Numbered from the stretch's first letter, positions 17,807 through 26,320 are shown. The stretch is DNA of 64,000 nucleotides from Muribaculaceae bacterium (GCA_017619935.1 JAFZRJ010000029.1:18625-82624), one strand, 5' to 3'. A program made the numbers and translations. The notes: generated from the sequence alone by a model not told the origin.

Positions 17807-18793
17807 TTACCCTTTGAAAACAGATTCACGATGAAAAGCTAAATATTGTTTTCTTTTCTCGTCTAAAGGTAAGAGTTGAATGAATCTACCATCAGTAATG
17901 CCTATACGACGCTTATTTTGAGGAGAAAGCCAATTTGAAATGCAAACACAACGATCATCAGTAAATGTAATGAAACCTCTATCAAATAGTTTGTCGTATA
18001 AAGGGGACAATATAAAACCATTTTTGGGGTCAAGCCTTTCTTTATCGGTTGATACAGCCCAAGGCTTTATATGGCTTGCAATGAGCAATCTCTCATCGTT
18101 AATCATCGTAATTGGGCAAAATGGACATTCCTCCAATAATCTCTCGCGATAAAGACCTTGTCCTATTCGAGCGTAACGAAGTTGTTCATCTCGTTTCGTA
18201 GTTGGTTGTGGCTTTTCTTTATTAATGGTTTCTTTCTTGCCATAAGTATATACTAAAGCCGAGCGAAGATCACCAATAGCATCAAAATCAGCAAATAATT
18301 TCCAATAGAAAATTATAGAACCATTGCTATCTGAAAGACGTAAGGCAGAAATGTATGTTAGGTTTGGTAATGATATTTCGCGAATAAGCCTGTAAGCATC
18401 ATCTACAGAATTCACATAACCACGCGGCCCTATTATTTGCGTTTGGTCTTGAATGTTAAACTCAATGACTTCAGGCAATTTTTGAATGCGATTCACACGC
18501 TCGAGCCATAATGCAGACATTTTTTCTTTGCCCCGATAATCCTGCGATGGGTTCAAATACTCTTGCTTCATTGCTTGCATATATGCGAGTAAATCAGAAC
18601 GTAAAATAAAACAACGAGCATTAAAACCTACATCACCATAAAACTCTCGCATTCGCTGTTTAGAAGAAATATAAAATTTAGCCTCTCCATGACCCTGGCC
18701 AATTTTACTACCACCAAGAACGAAACAATCTGGCACAGTTTGAGCTGTGTCAAATGTCTCGGTTACATCAAATTTTTGTCCATCAATTATCAT
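17807..18793 (-). CDS. HNH restriction endonuclease (HNH_2 type), partner of the methylase
   Basis: 328 residues. The C-terminal third carries an HNH_2-type nuclease: CPFC around residue 220, then ASHIKPWA (first His of the motif) around 237, and DPKNGFILSPLYDKLFDRG with the Asn and following Asp/His-equivalent positions around 252-270. The N-terminal two-thirds is not a domain I can name and probably handles target recognition. Its start overlaps the methylase stop by 4 bases (ATGA), as in coupled type II R-M pairs. Composition is clearly more AT-rich than the chromosome around it. Cleavage specificity cannot be read from sequence. Confidence 0.85.
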   Translation of the reverse strand: MIIDGQKFDVTETFDTAQTVPDCFVLGGSKIGQGHGEAKFYISSKQRMREFYGDVGFNARCFILRSDLLAYMQAMKQEYLNPSQDYRGKEKMSALWLERVNRIQKLPEVIEFNIQDQTQIIGPRGYVNSVDDAYRLIREISLPNLTYISALRLSDSNGSIIFYWKLFADFDAIGDLRSALVYTYGKKETINKEKPQPTTKRDEQLRYARIGQGLYRERLLEECPFCPITMINDERLLIASHIKPWAVSTDKERLDPKNGFILSPLYDKLFDRGFITFTDDRCVCISNWLSPQNKRRIGITDGRFIQLLPLDEKRKQYLAFHRESVFKG

Positions 18794-20166
18794 ATACCGT
18801 ATTTTGTTATATCTAATTGTTTGAGAATTGCAATAAGGACATCAACAACAATACTATTACCCGATTGTTGATATAATGCCGTGTCGGAAACAACAATTTT
18901 GAATGTATCACGAAAACCCATCAAACGCAAACATTCACGAGGTGTTAATTTCCTAATTCTTCCTTTATGAGTTACATAGTTATCAACACCCGCACGGTGC
19001 ATTTTGTGCATAGATTGTAATAGAGGTCGAGCAATATCTAAATCCGTTTCTGTTGAAGTCTTGAACCCTTTTGTGCCACAAGCAAGAACATATCTTGCCA
19101 CCTTCTCAGAAAGGTAATACTTTTCTTCAACATCCCTAACATCAAAAATAAACTCGTCAAAAGCAGGGTCTGAGGGAGTTAAATCAGAATCAGGATGAAA
19201 CACAAAATCTCCATGCCAATTGAATTGTTGATTCCGTTTTTGACAAAGTTGAACATCTCCGTTTATTTGAGTATAACACTTCGCTCTATTCTTGTGACTC
19301 GTGACAAACTTAATACCCTTTTCTCGAAGAAAATATTTTGTGTCAACATAATCTTCTAGAAAATCATACATTTTATACTCCAATTCTATCGGAGCAGGAT
19401 ATTTGAAATCTGTTTTTTGTTTGAAGCCCAAACAAAAAATACGTTCTCTGTGTTGGGGAATGCCGTAGTCACAACTATTCAGAACACGAAATTTCACATC
19501 ATACCCTAATTCCTCAAAAATATCATGTATAATTCTCCAAGTTCTACCTTTATCATGGTTAATAAGCCCTCTAACATTCTCAAATAGGAATAATTTGGGT
19601 TGTGTTTCTTTAACCACTCTTGCAAACTCATAAAACAAAGTTCCTCGAGCATCTTCAAAGCCTAAACGACGTCCAACCATTGAAAACGCTTGACAAGGAG
19701 CACCGCCCACAATAAAGTCAACTTGACCAAGATATTTCGTTGCGTCAAATTCCCTAATATCACTAAACCAATTATTCTCGGTTATGTCATAATTAGCGAA
19801 ATAACTTTTCTTGCATTTCTCATCTATGTCACCAGCAAAAACAATTTTGTGGTTTAATCCTAATCGTTGAAATGCGTGTTCAATAGCACCAATCCCACTA
19901 AAAACTGTTCCAAGCCTAACACATCTTTCTGGGTGAGTAAATTCCAATTCTCTCCAATTTGGTCCCTTAGAAATAGCTGTTGGCGTTACAATTTTATCTG
20001 TAATGGTATATGCCTTACTTTTAATAACCTTTTGAACCTCAGTCAGATTTTCAAAATCACAAATGGGATTATTTTCAAATAATGAAAGTTGATAGGCAAT
20101 GGCTTCTTCTTCGGCCATTCCCATCTCTATTAGTTCTTCAATACTATATAACTTATATTCACTCAT
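18790..20166 (-). CDS. DNA (cytosine-5-)-methyltransferase, type II R-M
   Basis: 458 residues. C5-MTase motifs in order: motif I TVFSGIGAIEHAF (about 90), motif IV GGAPCQAFS with catalytic C158, motif VI LFENVRG (about 192), motif VIII QHRERIF (about 240), a target-recognition region (about 260-400), motif IX RKLTPRECLRLMGF (about 405) and motif X QSGNSIVVDV (about 435). An N-terminal extension of about 80 residues precedes motif I. It modifies cytosines and protects host DNA from the endonuclease that overlaps its stop codon. Low GC compared with neighbours suggests lateral transfer. The promoter is at 20208-20260. Confidence 0.95.
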   Translation of the reverse strand: MSEYKLYSIEELIEMGMAEEEAIAYQLSLFENNPICDFENLTEVQKVIKSKAYTITDKIVTPTAISKGPNWRELEFTHPERCVRLGTVFSGIGAIEHAFQRLGLNHKIVFAGDIDEKCKKSYFANYDITENNWFSDIREFDATKYLGQVDFIVGGAPCQAFSMVGRRLGFEDARGTLFYEFARVVKETQPKLFLFENVRGLINHDKGRTWRIIHDIFEELGYDVKFRVLNSCDYGIPQHRERIFCLGFKQKTDFKYPAPIELEYKMYDFLEDYVDTKYFLREKGIKFVTSHKNRAKCYTQINGDVQLCQKRNQQFNWHGDFVFHPDSDLTPSDPAFDEFIFDVRDVEEKYYLSEKVARYVLACGTKGFKTSTETDLDIARPLLQSMHKMHRAGVDNYVTHKGRIRKLTPRECLRLMGFRDTFKIVVSDTALYQQSGNSIVVDVLIAILKQLDITKYGI

Positions 20167-20207
20167 TTAATAGTCTTGAAAATACAGATAATAATTACAA
20201 GTGGCTA

Positions 20208-20260
20208 CAAAGTTACGGAAAAATGAGTGCAGAACAAAATGAAATATATGTTTTTCATTT
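20208..20260 (-). promoter_or_regulatory. Methylase promoter with upstream hairpin (module copy 2)
   Basis: Minus strand: TTTG (20235-20238), 19-base spacer, TAACTTTG (20208-20215). An inverted repeat with arms AAATGAAA (20237-20244) and TTTCATTT (20253-20260) lies against the -33 box, as in the ychF and murF copies. Confidence 0.75.
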
Positions 20261-20504
20261 TTTTGTCGAGTTATTGACAAAAAGTTTGAACTCTTTTTCC
20301 GCGTCCTTTGCCTTTCACGGTGCAAAGGTAGGGGGCGGGTGTGCATAATGCGGGCACATGAAAATGGAAAAGTATTAAATCCACAAAGTGACACACGTCG
20401 CCAACGCTTCGGCACAAAGGGGAATAACTAGCGGGATGGGGGTGAAAATCGCCTTTGGGAAAGTTTTTTTCTTACTGACTGCACAACATTCAAAAAATAT
20501 GTTG
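20261..20504. other. Intergenic region between R-M cassette and GYF_2 gene
   Basis: No gene seen. A minus-strand TACCTTTG box lies at 20323-20330 without a good -33 partner; it could be an older promoter. The change from AT-rich to GC-rich composition happens here. Confidence 0.45.
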
Positions 20505-20512
20505 TAACTTTG
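20505..20512 (+). promoter_or_regulatory. -7 box for the GYF_2-CD225 gene
   Basis: TAACTTTG ending 21 bases before the ATG at 20534. The -33 element is poor. Confidence 0.5.
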
Positions 20513-20533
20513 CGAAAAGAAAAATTTAAGACA

Positions 20534-21166
20534 ATGAACGACAAGATGCTATACTGGATTAACCAGGACGGTGTGCAAGCCGGTCCCGTGACTAGCGAAC
20601 AACTGAAAGAGATGGCGGTGAACGACTCGGCCTACGTGTGGCGCGCAGGCATGGACGACTGGTGCCGCATTACCGAGTGTCCCGAGCTTGACGGACTGTA
20701 CGAAGTGGCGCCCGCCGAGGAGCCTGCGGTGACCGACAACTTCCTCGAGACAGCCGAGACCGACGCCCCCGAGACGGCAGCCGAACCCGACCCCGTGCAG
20801 GAGGAACCCATGCTGGGCACGCCCCTCTACCCGCCCGTGCCCGAGCCAATGATGCCGCAACCCGCACCCGCAGCGCAGCCCTATGCGCCCCTGCCAGCAG
20901 CACAGCCGACCACTGGCGAGACCGTGCCCAAGTGCCCGCCCACCAACCTGGTGTGGGCCATCCTCGCCACCATACTCTGCTGCCTGCCCCTGGGTGTGGT
21001 CGCCATCATCTACAGCACCAAGGTGAGCCAGAAATACCAGCAGGGCGACTATGCCGCCGCCGAGCACTACAGCGAGGTGAGCGCCTGGTGGTGCATCGGC
21101 ACCATCGTGGGAGGCCTCATCCTTTCGCCGTTTGTGTCACTGATCCAGATGGCCTTGATGCAGTAG
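20534..21166 (+). CDS. GYF_2 (DUF4339) and CD225/dispanin domain membrane protein
   Basis: 210 residues. The N-terminal GYF_2 domain (YWINQDGVQAGPVTSEQL through VWRAGMDDWCRI, residues 5-45) is a predicted peptide-binding module. A Pro/Ala/Glu-rich linker covers about 60-135. The C-terminal CD225-like pair of membrane helices (NLVWAILATILCCLPLGVVA, then KVSQKYQQGDYAAAEHYSE, then WWCIGTIVGGLILSPF) fills 138-205. The frame is open further upstream only through a TTG inside the promoter box, so ATG 20534 is used. The next gene begins 2 bases after the stop. The cellular role of such proteins in Bacteroidota is not established. Confidence 0.88.
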   Translation: MNDKMLYWINQDGVQAGPVTSEQLKEMAVNDSAYVWRAGMDDWCRITECPELDGLYEVAPAEEPAVTDNFLETAETDAPETAAEPDPVQEEPMLGTPLYPPVPEPMMPQPAPAAQPYAPLPAAQPTTGETVPKCPPTNLVWAILATILCCLPLGVVAIIYSTKVSQKYQQGDYAAAEHYSEVSAWWCIGTIVGGLILSPFVSLIQMALMQ

Positions 21167-21167
21167 T

Positions 21168-21545
21168 ATGCGTAAAATCATTCTGACCGTTATCATAGTG
21201 GCTGCTGTCCTCGTGGCAGGAGTCATTTATTTTACCTACGACCCCTCGAAGGAGGGCAACCTGTTTCCGCGTTGTATCTTCGTGACGCTCACCGGCTTTA
21301 AGTGCCCCGGCTGCGGCAGCCAGCGCGCCATTCACGCCCTGCTGCACGGCGACATCCTCACCGCAGCCCACTACAACGCCGCCATGCTGGTGGGCATACC
21401 GCTGGCCATGGCCTACGGCATCGCCGAGTGGAAACGCACCACCTGGCAGCGCTACTACATGGCGATGAACAACCGCTGGGTGCTGATGGCGCTGCTCGTC
21501 GCCATCATGCTGTGGTGGGTGCTGCGCAACATCTTTGGGCTGTAA
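21168..21545 (+). CDS. DUF2752 family membrane protein
   Basis: 125 residues with three membrane segments. The DUF2752 signature is present: FPRCIF, then TGFKCPGCGSQRAIHALLHGD (motif at residues 36-60, with CxxC), and AAHYNAAML. It starts 2 bases after the GYF_2-CD225 gene, a pairing that recurs in Bacteroidota and suggests a joint membrane function. No enzymatic role is known for the family. Confidence 0.88.
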   Translation: MRKIILTVIIVAAVLVAGVIYFTYDPSKEGNLFPRCIFVTLTGFKCPGCGSQRAIHALLHGDILTAAHYNAAMLVGIPLAMAYGIAEWKRTTWQRYYMAMNNRWVLMALLVAIMLWWVLRNIFGL

Positions 21546-21581
21546 CAGCCCCTCCCCTTTACCGAAGCTGGAATCTTGATT

Positions 21582-22913
21582 TTAGAGGAATTCTGGGAGC
21601 TGGAACAGGCGCGTGCCGTTCGAGCCCTTGATGAGGATGTAGTAGCCCTCGGGCTGCCGCTCAGCGATGGCGGCTTTCACCTCCTCCACGTCATGGAACT
21701 TGCGGTAGGGGCTGTCGATGGCGGCAAACTCCTCGCCCACCAGCCACACCTCGTCGAACGGGCAGTTGCCGAGCATGTCCACCACGCGCTGGTGCTCCTC
21801 ACGGCTGCTCGCGCCCAACTCACGCATCTCGCCCAGGATTGCCATCTTGGGCGACACTTGCATCACGCTGAAGTTGTCGAGCGCCGCCGCCATCGACGTG
21901 GGGTTGGCGTTGTAGGCGTCCACCACGAGGTGGTTGTGGGCGGTGTGGGTGAGCTGCGAACGGTTGTTGGACGGCACATACGACTCCAGCGCGCGGTTGA
22001 TGAGCTCCGCGTCAACGCCGAAGTGCAGGCCCACGGTGACAGCCGCCAGCACGTTGTCGAGGTTGTAGCTGCCTATCAGGTGCGTGGTCACCTCGTGCCA
22101 CACGTCGGCACGGGCGTTGTCGCGCCACCGCAGCCGCAGGAACGGGTCGCACGCCACCAACTGTCCGCAGACCCTGGCAGCGCTGTAGGCGTCGCGCTTG
22201 GTGTAGGCCACCGAGGTCACCTCGCAGGGCAAGATGCCCATCAGCAGTTCGTTGTCGGCATTGATGAAGATGGTGTTGGCATAGTCATGCGCCAGGAAAT
22301 CGTAGAGTTCGCCCTTGGTGTGGACCACCCCTTCCAGCGAGCCGAAGCCCTGAAGGTGCGCCTTGCCCACGTTAGAAATCAGTCCACAGTTAGGCTCGGC
22401 GGTCTCCGCCAGCGTCTTGATGTCGCCCGGGTGGCTCGCGCCCATCTCCACCACGGCAATCTGTGTGTCGGTGTTGAGGCGCAGCAACGTCTTGGGCACG
22501 CCCACATCGTTGTTGTAGTTGCCCTCGGTGGCCATCACGTTGTAGCGCTCGGCCAGCACCGCGCGGACAAGCTCTTTGGTGGTCGTCTTGCCGTTGGTGC
22601 CGGTGATGGCGACCACGGGGATGTCGAACTGGCGGCGGTGCTCGCGCGCCAAGTCCTTAAACGCCTGCAACGTGTCGGGCACCAGCACCATGCGGGAGCG
22701 GTCGCCCCCGTTGTCCACATAGCGGTCATAGACCTCGGCGCTATCGACCACGGCCAGCGCGCACCCCTTGTCGAGCGCTTGCTCGGCAAAGAGGTTGCCG
22801 TCGAAAGTCTCGCCTTTCAACGCGATGAAGATACTGCCCTGCGGGCACACACGGCTGTCGGTAGTCACCTCGGGGTGCCGACGATAAAAGTCATATAGTT
22901 CCTTGCTGTTCAT
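21582..22913 (-). CDS. murF: UDP-N-acetylmuramoyl-tripeptide--D-alanyl-D-alanine ligase
   Basis: Adds D-Ala-D-Ala to UDP-MurNAc-tripeptide in the cytosol. 443 residues. N-terminal UDP-binding domain (TDSRVCPQGSIFIALKGETFDGN, split motif at about 18-41), ATP P-loop AITGTNGKTTTKE (about 103-115), NNDVGVPKTLL (about 137), HLQGFGS (about 200), and C-terminal ligase domain with DAYNANPTSM (about 333). It is divergent from ddl, whose product is its substrate, and is driven by the module at 22935-22987. Confidence 0.96.
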   Translation of the reverse strand: MNSKELYDFYRRHPEVTTDSRVCPQGSIFIALKGETFDGNLFAEQALDKGCALAVVDSAEVYDRYVDNGGDRSRMVLVPDTLQAFKDLAREHRRQFDIPVVAITGTNGKTTTKELVRAVLAERYNVMATEGNYNNDVGVPKTLLRLNTDTQIAVVEMGASHPGDIKTLAETAEPNCGLISNVGKAHLQGFGSLEGVVHTKGELYDFLAHDYANTIFINADNELLMGILPCEVTSVAYTKRDAYSAARVCGQLVACDPFLRLRWRDNARADVWHEVTTHLIGSYNLDNVLAAVTVGLHFGVDAELINRALESYVPSNNRSQLTHTAHNHLVVDAYNANPTSMAAALDNFSVMQVSPKMAILGEMRELGASSREEHQRVVDMLGNCPFDEVWLVGEEFAAIDSPYRKFHDVEEVKAAIAERQPEGYYILIKGSNGTRLFQLPEFL

Positions 22914-22934
22914 AATTCTTTCAATTTCGACCTA

Positions 22935-22987
22935 CAAAATTACGGAAAGTTGAGAGCAGAACAAAATGAGAAACGCAGTTTTTCATT
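22935..22987 (-). promoter_or_regulatory. murF promoter with upstream hairpin (module copy 3)
   Basis: Minus strand: TTTG (22962-22965), 19-base spacer, TAATTTTG (22935-22942). The inverted repeat AATGAGAAA (22965-22973) / TTTTTCATT (22979-22987) abuts the -33 box. The spacer shares CTGCTCTCAACTTTCCG with the other copies. A second partial spacer copy lies at 23026-23045. Confidence 0.8.
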
Positions 22988-23099
22988 TTTTATGCCGAAA
23001 CGGAGTAATTTCGGCGAAGCCAACGTTACGGAAAGTTGAGAGAAAAGCATTTCGCCGCGGCGATGACCAAACAGAAAACCCCGGCGTGTTGCGTCGAAG

Positions 23100-23455
23100 A
23101 TGCAGAATGCTTCGGAGAAGCTATTTGTCTTTAAGACCATGCAACCACGAAGTGCTCGAGGAAGTTTTGAAGCACGAGTTGCACAAAGTGCAGCGTGCGG
23201 TGCTGAAAGCATCGAAACCTTCCTCAACATTGTGCACCGAAGACTCTCGCAGCTTGGTCCTTGCGCTATCTAATGAAAATGCGCCTCGAAGAGGAACTTC
23301 AACCAGCACACGCAACGCCAAAGACAACGCAGAAGTTCGTCTGCGACGCACCGCCCAGAGTCGCAGCTGTGAACCAAGCATCGCACCCTTACTGGGTGCT
23401 CGCATGGTTTTTAACACGATGTCGGGCCTTCGACCCGCCCAGCATCTTCGATGCT
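23100..23455. repeat. Diverged copy of the hairpin-rich intergenic repeat
   Basis: Shares order and landmarks with the tandem units at 62.9-63.25 kb: GTCGAAGA, then a stem with GGA loop (23109-23121, GCTTC-GGA-GAAGC), TTTAAGACCATGC, a CTTGGTCC segment, CCTC-GAA-GAGG (23284-23294) followed by AACTTCAACCA, and TGCTGAAAGCA. A reverse-oriented GCATC-TTC-GATGC hairpin is at 23442-23454. Several stems differ in sequence from the 63-kb copy but keep pairing. No gene is convincing in this region. Confidence 0.7.
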
Positions 23456-23527
23456 TCACCACCTCATACTTTTGAGTGTCCCTTTGCGGAAAACCGATGG
23501 CGAAACTGTGTGTTTTCGGTGAAAAAA

Positions 23528-23559
23528 TTTGGTTGTTCAGCGCCTTCATCGTACCTTTG
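23528..23559 (+). promoter_or_regulatory. ddl promoter
   Basis: TTTG (23528-23531), 20-base spacer, TACCTTTG (23552-23559). The expected transcription start near 23566 excludes longer versions of the ddl frame and supports the ATG at 23598 or 23607. Confidence 0.75.
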
Positions 23560-23597
23560 CATATTCATTTGAACACCCGATAGAAACTCTTTACGCA

Positions 23598-24599
23598 ATG
23601 AATACAATGAAGCGAACCATAGCCATCGTTTGTGGTGGTGACTCCTCGGAATACGAAGTGTCGCTGCGCTCGGCACAGGGACTGTACAACGCCTTCGACC
23701 ACGACCGTTACGACATCTATGTGGTGGTGGTCAGGGGCCTCTACTGGCACGTGAACCTGGAGAACAACCTGACGGAGCCCATCGACAAAAATGACTTCTC
23801 GTTCACCCACGAGGGCAAAAAGGTGAAGTTTGACTACGCCTACATCACCATCCACGGCACTCCAGGCGAAAACGGCATCATCCAGGGGTATTTCGACCTC
23901 ATCCGCCTGCCCTACTCCACTTGCAATGTGCTCGTTGAGGCACTGACGTTCAACAAGTTTGCCCTCAACAACTATCTGCGCGCGTTCGGCTCTACCGTGC
24001 CCGACAGCATCCTGCTGCGCGCCTCGCAGGCCAACGACTACGACGCCGCCGAGATTGAGCAGCGCCTGGGCATGCCCTGCTTTGTCAAGCCCGCCGCCGA
24101 CGGCTCCAGCTTCGGCGTGTCGAAGGTGAAGAGTGTGCAAGAGCTCCCCGCAGCGCTGAACAAGGCCTTCATGCAGTGCGAGAACGTGATGATTGAGCGG
24201 TTCCTCGACGGTACCGAAGTCACCGTGGGCTGCTACAAGACCAAGGAAAAATCGGTGGTGTTCCCCGTTACCGAAGTGGTCACCGACAACGAGTTTTTCG
24301 ACTACGACGCCAAGTATAACGGACAGGTGCAAGAAATCACGCCCGCCCGCATCTCGGACGAACTCACCGCCGCACTGCAAGCCGAGACGTCGCGCATCTA
24401 CGACATCCTGCACTGCAACGGCATCATCCGCATCGACTTCATCATCACCCGCAATGACGACGGCAGTGACTGCATCAACCTGCTGGAGATCAACACCACG
24501 CCCGGAATGACCGCCACCAGTTTCATCCCGCAGCAAGTGGCCGCCGCCGGCCTGGAGATGAAGGACGTGCTCACCGACATCGTCGAGAATCAGTTCTGA
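23598..24599 (+). CDS. ddl: D-alanine--D-alanine ligase
   Basis: ATP-grasp ligase that makes D-Ala-D-Ala, the substrate of MurF encoded divergently next door. 333 residues from ATG 23598; a second Met 3 codons on (MKRTIAIVCGGDSSEYEVS) is equally plausible. Visible features: GGDSSEYEVSLRSA (about 13-26), HGTPGENGIIQGYFD (about 87-101), FVKPAADGSSFGVSKV (ATP-binding loop, about 159-174), and LEINTTPGMTATSFIPQQ (metal-binding Glu/Asn, about 299-316). Confidence 0.95.
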   Translation: MNTMKRTIAIVCGGDSSEYEVSLRSAQGLYNAFDHDRYDIYVVVVRGLYWHVNLENNLTEPIDKNDFSFTHEGKKVKFDYAYITIHGTPGENGIIQGYFDLIRLPYSTCNVLVEALTFNKFALNNYLRAFGSTVPDSILLRASQANDYDAAEIEQRLGMPCFVKPAADGSSFGVSKVKSVQELPAALNKAFMQCENVMIERFLDGTEVTVGCYKTKEKSVVFPVTEVVTDNEFFDYDAKYNGQVQEITPARISDELTAALQAETSRIYDILHCNGIIRIDFIITRNDDGSDCINLLEINTTPGMTATSFIPQQVAAAGLEMKDVLTDIVENQF

Positions 24600-24896
24600 C
24601 CCGCCCCGCCGCCTTGATGACGGCACACGATTGAAACCCGCTCAGCCACAGTGCGTCAGCGCCAACCAGCGGCAAAACAGGTCGAAATCGTGAAAACCCG
24701 TCGCCACACCGTGTTTCACATAGTTCCTTTTTGTGCATTTACTGGCTAAAAATTGACATAAGCCTACTTTGTACTCATTAACATATAAACACCTAAAACT
24801 ACCTGAATTTAAACTCCGTTATTAATTCGCCTTATATTTAAGGTATTTTTAACGGAACGATTACACAATTTAGTTCTTTTATTCAGAAAAACACTG
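24600..24896. other. Intergenic leader region upstream of inositol-phosphate synthase
   Basis: About 300 bases without a gene. The first half is GC-rich like the coding DNA around it, and the second half is AT-rich and leads into the promoter. No terminator hairpin for ddl and no riboswitch fold were recognised. Confidence 0.4.
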
Positions 24897-24904
24897 TACT
24901 TTTG
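24897..24904 (+). promoter_or_regulatory. -7 box for the inositol-phosphate synthase gene
   Basis: TACTTTTG fits TAnnTTTG, with the ATG 57 bases downstream. The -33 element is weak. Confidence 0.5.
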
Positions 24905-24960
24905 CGTGAATTTCTTTTATTGAAAACAGTATCATAAATTATAAGGTAAACCAAATTATT

Positions 24961-26268
24961 ATGGCAAATTCAAACGTGAAACCCGCTACCGGTAAACTTG
25001 GTATTATGGTAGTTGGTTTGGGTGCAGTCAGCACCACTTTCATGACTGGAGTTCTCATGGCCCGCAAAGGTCTGGCTAAGCCCGTTGGGTCAATGACCCA
25101 GTACGACAAGATCCGTGTGGGACGTGGAGCCGAGAAAAAGTATCTGCATTACAGCGACATCGTATCGATGCCCACGCTCAACGACATCGTATTCGCAGCT
25201 TGGGACGTTTACCCTGCCAATGCCTATGAAAGCGCTATCAACGCCGAAGTGCTCAAAGAAAAAGATATTGAACCTGTGAAGGACGAACTCATGGCCATTA
25301 AGCCCATGAAGGCTGCCTTCGACAAGAACTACGCAAAGCGCCTCGACGGCGACAACGTGAAGAAGTGCACCAGCCGTTGGGATATGGCTGAGCAGATTCG
25401 CGAAGACATCCGCAACTTCAAGAAGGAAAGCGGAGTGGACCGCGTGGTGATGCTCTGGGCTGCTTCGACCGAAATCTATGTCGCTCCCGACATGAAGTAT
25501 CATGGCACGCTGGCCGCACTTGAAGAGGCAATGAAAGCCGACGACACCGCACACATCGCTCCCTCGATGTGCTATGCCTACGCTGCGCTGATGGAAGACG
25601 CCCCCTTCGTGATGGGCGCTCCCAACACCACCGTCGATATCCCCGCTATGTGGGAACTCGCCGAGAAGACCTGTCTGCCCATCGCCGGCAAGGACTTCAA
25701 GACTGGCCAAACGCTGGTCAAGAGCGGTTTCGCTCCCATCATCGGCACCCGCATGCTGGGTCTGAACGGATGGTTCTCGACCAACATCCTCGGCAACCGT
25801 GACGGCCTCGTGCTCGACGAGCCCGCCAACTTCCGCACCAAAGAGGTGAGCAAGCTCTCGACCCTCGAGTCAATCCTCGTGGCCGAAAACCAGCCCGACC
25901 TCTACAGCGACTACTATCACAAGGTGCGTATCAACTACTATCCTCCCCGCAATGACAACAAGGAAGGCTGGGACAACATCGACATCTTCGGCTGGATGGG
26001 CTATCCCATGCAGATCAAAATCGACTTCCTGTGCCGCGACTCGATTTTGGCCGCTCCCTTGTGCCTCGACCTGGCTCTGCTCATCGACTTGGCACGCCGC
26101 GCCGGACGTTACGGAACGCAACGTTTCTTGAGCTTCTTCCTCAAGAGCCCCATGCACGACTACACGCAAGACGAAATCCCCGTCAACCATCTGTTCCAAC
26201 AGTATGTCATGCTCAAGAACGCCATCCGCGAAATGGGCGGCTACGAAGCAGACGAGGAAATCGACTAA
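24961..26268 (+). CDS. ino1: myo-inositol-1-phosphate synthase
   Basis: NAD-dependent isomerase turning glucose-6-phosphate into inositol-3-phosphate, the committed step to inositol lipids in gut Bacteroidota. 435 residues. The Rossmann GLGAVSTTFMTG is at residues 20-31; family segments NDIVFAAWDVYPANAYESA (about 76) and GAPNTTVDIPA (about 219) are present, as are GQTLVKSGFAPIIGTRMLGL (about 252) and the Lys-rich catalytic region KVRINYYPPRNDNKEGWDNI. No inositol-lipid partner genes (CDP-alcohol phosphatidyltransferase, phosphatase) lie next to it. A good terminator follows. Confidence 0.92.
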   Translation: MANSNVKPATGKLGIMVVGLGAVSTTFMTGVLMARKGLAKPVGSMTQYDKIRVGRGAEKKYLHYSDIVSMPTLNDIVFAAWDVYPANAYESAINAEVLKEKDIEPVKDELMAIKPMKAAFDKNYAKRLDGDNVKKCTSRWDMAEQIREDIRNFKKESGVDRVVMLWAASTEIYVAPDMKYHGTLAALEEAMKADDTAHIAPSMCYAYAALMEDAPFVMGAPNTTVDIPAMWELAEKTCLPIAGKDFKTGQTLVKSGFAPIIGTRMLGLNGWFSTNILGNRDGLVLDEPANFRTKEVSKLSTLESILVAENQPDLYSDYYHKVRINYYPPRNDNKEGWDNIDIFGWMGYPMQIKIDFLCRDSILAAPLCLDLALLIDLARRAGRYGTQRFLSFFLKSPMHDYTQDEIPVNHLFQQYVMLKNAIREMGGYEADEEID

Positions 26269-26294
26269 CTTTATTCCCTATACACAAAACCCAA

Positions 26295-26320
26295 AAGCCC
26301 GAATCCTTTCGGGCTTTTTT
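26295..26320 (+). terminator. Rho-independent terminator after inositol-phosphate synthase
   Basis: AAGCCCGAA, 4-base loop, TTCGGGCTT, then a run of T. Confidence 0.9.

Noticed and set aside
21576-22898. Long open frame opposite murF
   Set aside because: His/Val-rich shadow sequence without motifs; murF on the other strand is certain.
22940-23549. Small genes in the murF-ddl interval
   Set aside because: The frames follow the hairpin repeat and promoter sequence; no conserved protein features.
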